Made by a program: the position numbers and the translations under genes. This document shows positions 1 through 7,511 of a DNA stretch of 17,264 bases, piece by piece (the stretch's first letter is position 1; each line of letters starts with the position of its first letter). Below the pieces are notes generated by a model that did not search any database, was not told where the DNA came from, and saw only the letters and a program-made list of their open reading frames with translations. This DNA is from CAYVBE01 sp964572825 (GTDB taxonomy: Bacteria; Planctomycetota; Brocadiia; SM23-32). The stretch lies in NCBI GenBank assembly GCA_964572825.1, contig CAZNGS010000087.1, positions 1-17,264 on the forward strand, read 5' to 3'.

Positions 1-44
1 CGAAAACTGCTCAACATTCTACACCGGAGCTGGCAGCCTTTCAT
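1..44 (-). CDS. Possible start of a gene following the sigma factor, cut by the window edge
   Basis: On the minus strand, 26 bases after the sigma-factor stop, an ATG at 44-42 opens a frame that stays open to the window edge and reads MKGCQLRCRMLSSF. The two cysteines and the 'RMLSSF' string resemble the opening of small zinc-finger anti-sigma proteins, which often follow ECF sigma genes. Only 14 codons are visible and no good ribosome binding site precedes the ATG. Another ATG at 49-47 hits a stop after two codons. The call rests mainly on position and is weak. Confidence 0.25.
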   Translation of the reverse strand, partial: MKGCQLRCRMLSSF

Positions 45-70
45 TTCATTACACGACGGCTGCTCGTGCG

Positions 71-601
71 TCAGAGCAGATGCTGCAGGCTGTCGCGGAG
101 TTTGCGTCGTGCGCGCACCAGGAGGCTGTCCACCGCGCCCGCTGTGCAGTCGAGTGCCTCGGCGATCTCCTCGTAGCTGAGTCCCTGGTAGTGCTGCAGG
201 ACCAACGCCATGCGCTGGCGCGCGGGCAACCGGTCGATGGCCCGACGGACCTCGCTGCTCGTCTCCCGGCGCAGAGCGGCGCGCTCCGGCCCGTCTTCGG
301 AGTCGGCCCTCCGGGGTGCTGCGGGCAACCGCTGCGGCTCGGCCTTCCGGTAGATGTCCACACACAGATGCCAGACGACGTTGTAGAGGTAGGTCTTGAA
401 TCTGGCCGTGGGCTGGTAACGGTGCGCGCCGGCCAGTATCTTGAGGAACGCCTCCTGGGCCACGTCCTCGGCGCGGATGGCGTCCCCCAGGAAGTGGTAA
501 GCTGTATTGATCGCGCTTTCCTGGTGGCGCCGTACCAGCTCCCCGAAAGCGTCCCTGTCGCCGTCTGCGGAGCGCATCATGAGCTGCTCGTCGGTGCTCA
601 C
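71..601 (-). CDS. RNA polymerase sigma factor, ECF (sigma-70 family)
   Basis: This 176-residue protein has the two-domain layout of an extracytoplasmic-function sigma factor, which directs RNA polymerase to a dedicated promoter set. Region 2 covers about residues 8-90, with the typical 'AEDVAQEAFLK' helix around residue 46 and an aromatic/basic stretch 'FKTYLYNVVWHL' for -10 recognition. Region 4 covers about 118-170, with 'LPARQRMALVL', 'GLSYEEIAEAL' and the helix-turn-helix ending 'VDSLLVRARRKLRDSL'. The start chosen is the GTG at 601, because it overlaps the stop of the upstream membrane-protein gene (GTGA), is preceded by GGAGGG, and begins the homologous part exactly. The frame stays open upstream to 931, but that part lies inside the neighbouring gene and has unrelated, arginine-rich composition. 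The overlap implies translational coupling to the membrane protein. The regulon cannot be seen. Confidence 0.93.
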   Translation of the reverse strand: MSTDEQLMMRSADGDRDAFGELVRRHQESAINTAYHFLGDAIRAEDVAQEAFLKILAGAHRYQPTARFKTYLYNVVWHLCVDIYRKAEPQRLPAAPRRADSEDGPERAALRRETSSEVRRAIDRLPARQRMALVLQHYQGLSYEEIAEALDCTAGAVDSLLVRARRKLRDSLQHLL

Positions 602-1305
602 GGAGCCCTCCCCTCCGGGCCAAGGGCCTTCGCAACACGGCCGGCATAGCGCAGCAGTTCGGCGGCCCGGCGGTGGACTGTTCGGGAGGCCGGATCGGAC
701 TCCAGGTAGGCAGCCACCCAGCCTTCGCTCAGCTCGACCACCGGGTGGGGCTTCTCCCGCCAGCTCCGGATCGCCCGCCGAACGGACGCTCTGAGGACGG
801 ACCGGGCACGCAGATGACTTGTCCCCCCAACGAGATAGTCCCGGCCGAAGGCGGGATCCTGGTCCAGGTCCAGCCGGAACAGGTCCGGCACGCCGGGCGG
901 ACCGCCGAGCCAGTTGCTGGCGTACACGCACATTCTCGGCACTGCGGGCCGATCGTGGCGGGCCATTGCCACCAGGTACAGATCGGGCAGGAGGCCGAGG
1001 CCGGCGGTGTTCCGCTCCGAGTGCAGCTCGCAGTCGAAGACGAACCGTCGCCCCCGCCGGTCGGTCACCAAATTGCGCACCGTCTTGTCCATGCCTTTAT
1101 CCAGAATGGAGCAAGGGGGCAGACTCGGCAGGTCCTTGCCTTCCAGGCGGGGAACGTAACGCATGTCGAGCTCGGCCGCGAGGCGGAGCATGAGGTCTGC
1201 CCGATCGGCCCGTGCGAGCCCCTTGAACAGCAAGAACAGGAGGGCCGCTCCGGCGGTCAGCACGAGGGGTATCAGAAACACCAGCCAGGGTGTATGTGCG
1301 TTCAT
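598..1305 (-). CDS. Single-pass membrane protein of unknown function, coupled to the ECF sigma factor
   Basis: A 235-residue protein with one N-terminal membrane segment (about residues 7-28) followed by a soluble domain, presumably cytoplasmic. The soluble part has a run 'LPPCSILDKGMDKTVRNLV', then 'GRRFVFDCEL' and a conserved-looking 'YLVAMARHD'. This organisation recalls DUF3137-like membrane-anchored proteins, in which a short hydrophobic anchor precedes an alpha/beta domain, but the match is not firm and I do not assign a family. Its TGA overlaps the GTG of the sigma-factor gene by two bases, so the two are surely co-translated. It could be a membrane sensor or partner for the sigma factor, but it has no zinc-finger or RskA-like feature. 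The ATG has only a short GAGG four to six bases upstream. A 16-bp palindrome sits just ahead of the gene. Confidence 0.8.
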   Translation of the reverse strand: MNAHTPWLVFLIPLVLTAGAALLFLLFKGLARADRADLMLRLAAELDMRYVPRLEGKDLPSLPPCSILDKGMDKTVRNLVTDRRGRRFVFDCELHSERNTAGLGLLPDLYLVAMARHDRPAVPRMCVYASNWLGGPPGVPDLFRLDLDQDPAFGRDYLVGGTSHLRARSVLRASVRRAIRSWREKPHPVVELSEGWVAAYLESDPASRTVHRRAAELLRYAGRVAKALGPEGRAP

Positions 1306-1328
1306 CGCCTCGACGCTTGCGAAAACGG

Positions 1329-1344
1329 CCCACCTCGAGGTGGG
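1329..1344. promoter_or_regulatory. Perfect 16-bp palindrome CCCACCTCGAGGTGGG
   Basis: The 16 bases read identically on both strands, with no mismatch and no spacer. They end 24 bases upstream of the ATG of the membrane protein/sigma operon. A dimeric regulator, possibly acting in autoregulation, could bind here. In RNA the two halves could form a hairpin in the 5' leader, although with no loop bases the full stem cannot close. The site is not repeated elsewhere that I noticed. The symmetry is seen directly; its role is inference. Confidence 0.4.
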
Positions 1345-1596
1345 ATGGGGGCCTGTTTATTCCCGTGGTGGCACATGCCCGGTCCCTCTCAGACGGCATT
1401 GCACAACCCCATCCTGGCTTCGGCCGGCTGCGAGCGCCGATGGCTTCGTCGGCCTGCATCGACGATACTTAGCCCCTGTATCGCCTGCTTTGCCCTCCTT
1501 GCCCTCGGCGCTTTCGCGCGGCCTCGGGCCGACGGAGCGGGTTCTGCAACAGCGCCTTAACTATAGCAGGCGGGGTGCGGAATGCACAATGCCGGA

Positions 1597-1624
1597 TTGA
1601 AACTCCCGCCCGCTGCACTATAAT
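1597..1624 (+). promoter_or_regulatory. Sigma-70-type promoter for lpxB
   Basis: TTGAAA at 1597-1602 and a perfect TATAAT at 1619-1624 are separated by 16 bases. The predicted transcript begins near 1631, leaving a leader of about 35 bases before the GTG of lpxB. In such a GC-rich background this pairing is unlikely to be chance. It probably serves lpxB and, through the short gap, the polyferredoxin gene as well. Confidence 0.75.
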
Positions 1625-1665
1625 GGTACATCTGCCCGAGGCCGGGGAGGGAACTTTTCGAACGC

Positions 1666-2793
1666 GTGTGTGCTCAACGGATATTGCTCAGCGCCGGGGA
1701 CGATTCCGGGGACCTCCATGCCGCGAATCTCATGCGCGCCATGAGGCGCCTTCACGCGGACGTCGAGTTTGTTGGCTTCGGAATGGAGCGGATGGAGGAG
1801 GTCGGTCTGCACCCGCTCGACGAGCACCGGCACAGCGCGCTGTGGTTTGCCAACCTGCTGCACGTGGGCCGCTTCCGACGGAGGCTGAGCCTGTGCAGGC
1901 AGGCCCTGCGGGCGGGAGAGATCGACCTGGTGGTGCCGGTGGACTACGGGGGCTTCAACATGTACCTGTGCCGCGCGGCGAAACGTTACGGGATTCCCGT
2001 CTTCTACTTCATACCGCCGCAGGTCTGGGCGCACGGCCGCTATCGGCTGAAGAAGCTGCGGAAATGGACCGACCGGGTGGCCCTGATCTACCCCTTCGAG
2101 GTGCCGCTTTACGAGCGGTACGGTGTCGAGGCCCGGTACGTGGGGCATCCCCTTTTCGACGAGATCGAGGAGCAGCCGCCGTCTCCCCAGGTCGTGTCCG
2201 CCCTGCGGGACAGGTTCGGCAGAAGGCTGATCGGGGTCTTCCCCGGCAGCCGGGAGCAGGAGATCGAGGCTCATCTGCCGCTGATCGTCGAGTGCTGCCG
2301 CCGGGTGGGGGCCAGGATCAGGGGAGTGCAGTTTGCGCTGCTGTGTCCCCGCAAGCTGCGCCCTCAACTGGCCAGCATGCTGACCGAGACGGGCATCGGC
2401 GTGGCCATGCTGGAGGAGGTGCGGCCCATCGAGCTGGCGCGCGCCGCTTACGCCTGCATCACAAAATCCGGCACCGTCACGCTGGAGATCGCCAGCCAGG
2501 GCACGCCGATGGTGATCTTCTACAGGCCCTCGCCCATCGTCTACTTTCTGGCCTGCGGTCTGTCGGATACCCCTTACTTCGGAGTTGTGAACGCACTGGC
2601 GGGTCGAGAGATTTGCGCCGAGAAGGCCATCCTGAAGGAGGATGCCGACTGGCTCACCGAGCAGGCGCTGTCTCTGCTGGGCAACCCGGACGTCTATTCC
2701 GCGTGCCGCCGGGCAATCCAGCAGACGCTGGAGGGATTCGCCCGGCCCGGGGCGTGCGACCGGGCCGCCCGGTACGCGCTGGAACTGCTGTGA
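1666..2793 (+). CDS. lpxB: Lipid-A-disaccharide synthase LpxB
   Basis: LpxB is the GT19-family glycosyltransferase that joins UDP-2,3-diacylglucosamine to lipid X to make the tetra-acyl disaccharide core of lipid A. It acts at the cytoplasmic face of the inner membrane. The 375 residues match the usual length of about 380. Diagnostic motifs are the N-terminal 'SAGDDSGDLHAANL' (residues 9-22), 'DYGGFN', 'YFIPPQVWAHG', 'YVGHPLFD', the phosphate-loop-like 'FPGSREQEI' (192-200) and 'KSGTVTLE' (267-274). The GTG start is chosen because the homologous beta strand begins at once (MCAQRILLSAG). A purine-rich GGGGAGGGA lies about 14 bases upstream, a rather long spacing. No other lipid A gene is visible nearby. 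The polyferredoxin gene follows after 43 bases on the same strand. Confidence 0.95.
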   Translation: MCAQRILLSAGDDSGDLHAANLMRAMRRLHADVEFVGFGMERMEEVGLHPLDEHRHSALWFANLLHVGRFRRRLSLCRQALRAGEIDLVVPVDYGGFNMYLCRAAKRYGIPVFYFIPPQVWAHGRYRLKKLRKWTDRVALIYPFEVPLYERYGVEARYVGHPLFDEIEEQPPSPQVVSALRDRFGRRLIGVFPGSREQEIEAHLPLIVECCRRVGARIRGVQFALLCPRKLRPQLASMLTETGIGVAMLEEVRPIELARAAYACITKSGTVTLEIASQGTPMVIFYRPSPIVYFLACGLSDTPYFGVVNALAGREICAEKAILKEDADWLTEQALSLLGNPDVYSACRRAIQQTLEGFARPGACDRAARYALELL

Positions 2794-2836
2794 GCGGGTC
2801 TCATGAGGGTTCGGTTCTTCATTCCAATCAGACAAC

Positions 2837-5314
2837 ATGCCAGGTAAAAAAATGGCGAAGAAAAACAATGTGTGGCCCCGGCGTATCCGGCGCATCGTGC
2901 AGGCCGGCGCCTTTGTGCTGTTTCTGCTCTACATCATTTTTGCGCCGGCAATGGCCGTGGGTGGGGCGCGCGGGGACTGGCTGATGCGGTTCAGTCCCTT
3001 CGCCGGCCTGGGAGCATCCATCTCCGCCTGGCAGGTCATCGGGGCCTTCTGGCCCGCCCTCGTTCTGCTGATCCTGGCCATACCCCTGGGGCGGTTCTTC
3101 TGCGGGTGGCTCTGCCCGCTGGGCGCCACGCTGGATGCCGTAGACCGCATGCGAGGCGGCGCCGGCACGGCTCCCCGGCTGACGGAAGAAGCGCGCTACG
3201 AACACCTGCCGGGCCGACGGGTGAAGTACTATCTGCTGGTAGCCTCCCTGGTGGCGGCTTTCCTGGGCGTGGGGGTCTTCGGGCTTTTCGACCCGCTGTC
3301 CATCGCCGTGCGCAGCTACGTGCTGGCCGTCCACGCCTACGTGTCCCGGGCGGTCATCGCCGCTTTGCAGGCGGTGGGGCTTTCGGGGGTGGCGGACGGT
3401 GTAGGATCCGCGCTGGCGGCCAAACCCCGGCCGGTGTTCGCCCTGCACCTTGTCGCCTTTCTGGTCTTCCTGGCCGTGGTCGGGCTCGAGCTGGTCCGGC
3501 GTCGATGCTGGTGCCGTTACCTGTGCCCGCTGGGTGCCATGTATGCGCTGGCGGGCAAGGCGGCGCTGACGAAGCGCAGCGTCAGCGACGCCTGCATCGA
3601 GTGCGGACGCTGCGTGCAGGCGTGTCCCACGTCCTGTATCTCCCCGGACGGACACGGGACGCTCAACGACGAGTGCATCCTGTGCCTTCACTGCCAGGCC
3701 GTCTGCCCCACCCGTGCCATCACTTTTTTCGCCTCCGCCCCGGCGGCGCAGAAGGAGGAGGTGGACCTGACCCGGAGAGGCGCGCTCGCCGCCGTGGCCG
3801 CCGGCGCTGCGGTCTACCCGGCGCTGCGGATCAAGCCGTTCGAGAAGCGGGCAAAAGACGACCCGCTGATCCGGCCGCCCCTGGCCGGACGGGACGTGGA
3901 CGAGTTTCTGCGCAAGTGCCTGCGTTGCGGGCAGTGTATGCGGGCCTGTCCCACGCACGTGATCCAGCCGGCCGGCCTGGAGGCGGGCGTGGAAGGGCTG
4001 TGGACACCCAGGCTGGTTCCGCGGCTGGGCTACTGCGTCTACGAGTGCGACGCGTGCGGCCGGGCGTGTCCGTCAGGTGCGATCCCGCCGTTCACGCTGG
4101 AGGACAAGCACGCCACCGCCATGGGCCTGGCCTACCTGGACACCACGCGCTGTATTCCCTGGCGTGGGTGGCAGCGGCGGGATGAGGAGGACCTCCTGGC
4201 CGACGATCACAACTGCGGAGTCTGTGAGGAGGTCTGCCCCGTGCCCGGCAAGGCCATCCACTTCCGCAGGGTCTACCCGGGTGCGCCGGGTCAGGGCAGC
4301 GGAGAACAGCCGCGAGGCGCTGAGTTGCGCCTCCCCTACGTGCGAGAGGGGGCCTGCGTGGGATGCGGTTTCTGCGAATCGGCCTGCCCCCTGGTCGGCA
4401 AGGCGGCCATACGCGTCACGGGCGGTTTTCGGGAGTTGCCCGCGCCGGAGGAGGCCGTCGTGGAGCCCCAGACGGCTCGCGCCCTGCCTGCGCGAAGCGG
4501 TACACTCCGGCTCTCCGGACCCAAGACCACCTACACCGGTCCGGACGAGCTCTACGATTACATCAACGGCGCGGGAGAGGCATACCTCAAGCTGAACTTC
4601 ATCCGGGTGACGACGGCGCAGTACATCGACGACGAGAGCAAAGTGCAGGTGGACCTCTGGCGGTTCGAGACTACGGATGACGCCTACGGCGCATACGCCA
4701 ACGACCGCCAGGGGGAGCCCCTGGATGTGGGTGACGAAGGTTCCATGACGGGGGCTTCCCTGTGGGCACGGCGCGGACGGTTCATGATCAGCGTGCTGGA
4801 CCTGACCGCAACGAGTTCGCCGGAGCAGTCCCGGTTGCTCGCTTCCACGGCATTGGAGGCTCTGGACGAAGAGGGTGCGCCTCGACCGGAAATCTGCCGC
4901 CGCCTGCCGCGGGAAGGGCTCGACCCCCAGAGCGTGCTTTTCCTGCGTGATGACGCCCCTCTATTCGACGTGCAACTGGCGGACAACTTCATCCCGGACG
5001 GCACCTTCGACATCGGAGAAGGTGACGTGGCAGCTTACGGCGCCTATGACCTGCGCCAGGACGACCGCCCCGCCGGGCTCCTGCTGGTGCATTACGGCAC
5101 AGAACAGGAAGCCGGCAGGGCGGTGGACGAACTGGCAAGAGTGCGCCGCAACTGGGGCGAGGAGCAGGTTGCCCGTGAGCCGTACGTGGTCTTTAAGCCC
5201 GGCGAGGGCAACTACTGCGTGTTCGGCGCGGTCGGCGGCCGCTTTGCCGCGGCCTTCTATATGCCCACCCAGGAGAAAGGCCGGCAGATGGTGCGGGCGG
5301 TGCTTTCCGAGTAA
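2837..5314 (+). CDS. Fused NapH-like/NapG-like polyferredoxin with C-terminal DUF6599-like domain
   Basis: This 825-residue protein combines three modules. Residues 1-235 are a NapH/NosR-type membrane domain with about five helices and the paired motifs 'FCGWLCPLG' (C89, C93) and 'CWCRYLCPLG' (C224-C230). A bacterial-type ferredoxin follows (C253/256/259/263 and C280/283/286/290). After a twin-arginine-like segment (R313-R314) comes a NapG-like region with Cys groups at 361-371, 400-411, 439 plus 460-467, and 507-517. Six [4Fe-4S] sites are therefore possible. From about residue 545 it resembles DUF6599 ('YDYINGAGEAYLKL', 573-586), a domain of unknown role. It probably passes electrons between the quinone pool or membrane and a periplasmic partner, but no partner oxidoreductase is encoded here. 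The start is uncertain: ATG 2837 has no clear Shine-Dalgarno sequence, and an alternative ATG lies at 2852. The stop is only 6 bases from the convergent gene's stop. Confidence 0.88.
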   Translation: MPGKKMAKKNNVWPRRIRRIVQAGAFVLFLLYIIFAPAMAVGGARGDWLMRFSPFAGLGASISAWQVIGAFWPALVLLILAIPLGRFFCGWLCPLGATLDAVDRMRGGAGTAPRLTEEARYEHLPGRRVKYYLLVASLVAAFLGVGVFGLFDPLSIAVRSYVLAVHAYVSRAVIAALQAVGLSGVADGVGSALAAKPRPVFALHLVAFLVFLAVVGLELVRRRCWCRYLCPLGAMYALAGKAALTKRSVSDACIECGRCVQACPTSCISPDGHGTLNDECILCLHCQAVCPTRAITFFASAPAAQKEEVDLTRRGALAAVAAGAAVYPALRIKPFEKRAKDDPLIRPPLAGRDVDEFLRKCLRCGQCMRACPTHVIQPAGLEAGVEGLWTPRLVPRLGYCVYECDACGRACPSGAIPPFTLEDKHATAMGLAYLDTTRCIPWRGWQRRDEEDLLADDHNCGVCEEVCPVPGKAIHFRRVYPGAPGQGSGEQPRGAELRLPYVREGACVGCGFCESACPLVGKAAIRVTGGFRELPAPEEAVVEPQTARALPARSGTLRLSGPKTTYTGPDELYDYINGAGEAYLKLNFIRVTTAQYIDDESKVQVDLWRFETTDDAYGAYANDRQGEPLDVGDEGSMTGASLWARRGRFMISVLDLTATSSPEQSRLLASTALEALDEEGAPRPEICRRLPREGLDPQSVLFLRDDAPLFDVQLADNFIPDGTFDIGEGDVAAYGAYDLRQDDRPAGLLLVHYGTEQEAGRAVDELARVRRNWGEEQVAREPYVVFKPGEGNYCVFGAVGGRFAAAFYMPTQEKGRQMVRAVLSE

Positions 5315-5320
5315 GCGGCC

Positions 5321-7498
5321 TCAGAAACCCAGCCGGCGCAGGCCGTTCTCGGCTTCGCGGGCCTGTGGCGCTTCGGGGAAATCCTCCAGGACCTTATCGT
5401 AGTAGGCCCGGGCCTGATCGGCCAGCCCCAGTTCGGCGCATGCCTCTCCGGCGCCCGCGAGAAGAGCGGGCAGGAAGTTCGGGTCCCGCCCGAAACTCAG
5501 GTAGATGTCCGCCCGGCGCCTGGCCTCCTCCACATCTCCTTTCAGCAGCAGCGCGCGCACCCTGAGCAGGGCGGGGCGCCCCTCCAGGCGCAGTGTGGGG
5601 TAATGCCAGAGGAGCTCCTCCAGCTCCAGCAGCGCCTGCTCGGCTTCCCCGGCGCGGAGGTAGGCTTCAATCCGGTGATAAGCGGCGCCCTTCACCAGGG
5701 CCGCCGGCTGCTCCGGGGCGAAGGCCGGGGCCCCCTCCGCCCGGCGGTAGGTCTCCAGGGACTTCTCGAGGTCCTCCCTGTCGGCGCGTTCGTCTTCGCC
5801 CACAACGAGCGCCCCTTCGGGCGATTCACGGCGTAACCGGGCATAGGCCTCGTTCCTGTAGCTATCCCCGATCAGGATCAGGGCGCGCCGAAGCTCGGGG
5901 GCGTCTGCGCGGGGGAAGTCGGCCCGCAGCTCCACGCATTCCTCCCGGGCCCGCTGCGGCTCGTGGGTGTAGTTCAGGTACAGGTCGGCCAGCGCGAGGC
6001 GGGCCGCCAGCCGGTGATTCCGGTCGCTCCGGGGCACGCCGTCGCGCGCCAGTTCGAAGTATTTCTCCGCCACGTCGTGCCGCCGCGTCTGATCCCGGTG
6101 GTAGCCTCCCAGGAACATGGCCACGTCGTGAAACGCCGCCGGTTCCAGGTCGTCGCGATTCGCCGCCAGCCGTTCCGCGGCCGCCACGGCCTCGCGTTCG
6201 TGTTCAGTCTCCCTGAACAGGTCCCAGGCGCCCAGCAGAGACCGGGTGGGAAGCCGGTCCAGGCGGTAGCCCCGGATGAACTCGTAGAACCTGTTCAATT
6301 TGGCCGCGGTGAAATCCAGATCGTTCCGGATCGGCTCGGCCAGGACCTTCTTGCTGACCGCCGTCCTTCGGCCTGCGGAGGAGGCGATCTTCAGCGTGAC
6401 GCTGTAGATCCCCGGCGCCAGGTAAACGTGCCGGGGCCGGGACTCCGTCGAGGTCTGGCCGTCCCCGAAGTCCCATTCGTAACGCTGGATGAGCTGCCCG
6501 GCGGCGACCCCGCTGCGGGAGGTAAACTGGAGGGTCACCATGCGCGCCTCGCCGGCCTCGCAGTAATGGAGGGGCTCGAAGGTGAAGTCCGCGCAGAGAA
6601 ACTGCCCGTACTGCTGGCACTCGACCGCCAGCCCCTCGGCAACGGCCGGGAAGGCGGCCCCCGGGATCACCCGGTAGCGCCTCTCTCCGGGGGGCATCCA
6701 GGCGGCTTCGGCCCGGCGCCGCCCGCCGATGACGAAATGGACGTACGTGAACTTGTGCGTCCCCTGCTGCAGATCAACGGAGCCGCTGTGCTCGCCGTGG
6801 CGCCCCTGCCAGATGTTGTGGCGGCCAAGCCACTGCGTGACAAGGCGCTCGTCCACCAGAAGAAACGAAGGGCCTTCGCTGACCGTCGCGAAGCGATACT
6901 CGCCGGACCGGGAGCAGTTCAGGTAGCCCCGATAGATCGCCAGGTACTCGTCCTGCGGGCCGAACGGGTTGTAGGCATCGAACACCCGGGGCCAGAAATC
7001 GGCGCCGTAGGCCGCTTCGGCCTCCTGGATGGCCTGCTGCGCCTTCTGCCAGGAGTCGGGGTTGCGCCGCCGGGGCAGGGGCCGGGTCTCGTAGATCAGC
7101 CCTCGGGCCGGCAGGCTTTGGGGCACGGCCTCCGCGTTGGGATTGTCGTAGTAAACCGCGTGACGGCCCGCCGCCCGGCTGGTCTGGAACGCCACCAGGT
7201 AACGGCCGTCGGGCGTTCCGTGAACCACGGCGAAGGGCAGCACGGCACCATCGGGACCTACCACGCGGATGTCCCTGCCCCCGTGGTCCGCCTCGGGTCG
7301 GACGTGCACCCAGACCCTGGCGGCGGGCTGACCCGGACGAGGGCGACCGTCGAACTGCAGGAGTTTGCGGAACCGCCACCGCGCATCCCACCAGCCGGGC
7401 TGCTCCTGGGCGAAAGTCCGGCCCGCCCAGCTCACCACCACAAGCACCAGAACCAGAACAGCGCCGGTTGGTGGGCGGTGCTTCAGCGGGGTGGGCAT
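5321..7498 (-). CDS. Exported protein with DUF2341/PA14-like, PKD and TPR-like regions
   Basis: A 725-residue secreted protein. A signal peptide (residues 1-30, cleavage likely after 'RTFA') leads into 'WWDARWRFRKLL' (36-47) and 'AVYYDNP', typical of DUF2341-type beta domains. About residues 185-280 resemble a PA14 domain ('SGEYRFATVSEG', 'SFLLVDERLV'), and 305-385 form a PKD domain with the hallmark 'YEWDFGDG' (340-347). The C-terminal half (about 430-725) is alpha-helical with TPR-like repeats, for example 'AGEACAELGLADQARAYYDK' near the end. No catalytic motif is seen, and glycan or protein binding is the likely role. I use the ATG at 7498 because the hydrophobic core follows properly. The frame extends to a TTG at 7522, but that would overlap the upstream gene and add an acidic leader. 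It is the last gene of the operon, 13 bases after its predecessor. Confidence 0.85.
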   Translation of the reverse strand: MPTPLKHRPPTGAVLVLVLVVVSWAGRTFAQEQPGWWDARWRFRKLLQFDGRPRPGQPAARVWVHVRPEADHGGRDIRVVGPDGAVLPFAVVHGTPDGRYLVAFQTSRAAGRHAVYYDNPNAEAVPQSLPARGLIYETRPLPRRRNPDSWQKAQQAIQEAEAAYGADFWPRVFDAYNPFGPQDEYLAIYRGYLNCSRSGEYRFATVSEGPSFLLVDERLVTQWLGRHNIWQGRHGEHSGSVDLQQGTHKFTYVHFVIGGRRRAEAAWMPPGERRYRVIPGAAFPAVAEGLAVECQQYGQFLCADFTFEPLHYCEAGEARMVTLQFTSRSGVAAGQLIQRYEWDFGDGQTSTESRPRHVYLAPGIYSVTLKIASSAGRRTAVSKKVLAEPIRNDLDFTAAKLNRFYEFIRGYRLDRLPTRSLLGAWDLFRETEHEREAVAAAERLAANRDDLEPAAFHDVAMFLGGYHRDQTRRHDVAEKYFELARDGVPRSDRNHRLAARLALADLYLNYTHEPQRAREECVELRADFPRADAPELRRALILIGDSYRNEAYARLRRESPEGALVVGEDERADREDLEKSLETYRRAEGAPAFAPEQPAALVKGAAYHRIEAYLRAGEAEQALLELEELLWHYPTLRLEGRPALLRVRALLLKGDVEEARRRADIYLSFGRDPNFLPALLAGAGEACAELGLADQARAYYDKVLEDFPEAPQAREAENGLRRLGF

Positions 7499-7511
7499 TG
7501 CTGGCTCTGTC

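Larger units (their letters stand above)
1306..1665. other. 360-base divergent intergenic region
   Basis: This spacer separates the membrane protein/sigma pair (leftward) from lpxB (rightward). I find in it the 16-bp palindrome at 1329-1344, the lpxB promoter at 1597-1624, and a small hairpin at 1508-1519 (GCGC stem around TTTC; on the minus strand a GAAA tetraloop). No minus-strand -35/-10 pair for the left operon is convincing. Short open frames cross the region but have neither ribosome binding sites nor recognisable products. Confidence 0.6.

Noticed and set aside
602..931. N-terminal extension of the sigma-factor frame to give 286 residues
   Set aside because: It lies wholly inside the membrane-protein gene, is Arg/Gly/Pro-rich without sigma similarity, and the GTG at 601 has both a Shine-Dalgarno sequence and the GTGA overlap.
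1345..1420. Minus-strand promoter for the membrane-protein/sigma operon
   Set aside because: AT-rich candidates such as AATAAA have no acceptable -35 partner at 16-18 bases.
1575..2984. 469-codon plus-strand frame overlapping lpxB
   Set aside because: It is a different frame of lpxB, Arg/Gly/Pro-rich, and it runs through the lpxB stop into the next gene. LpxB itself has clear motifs.
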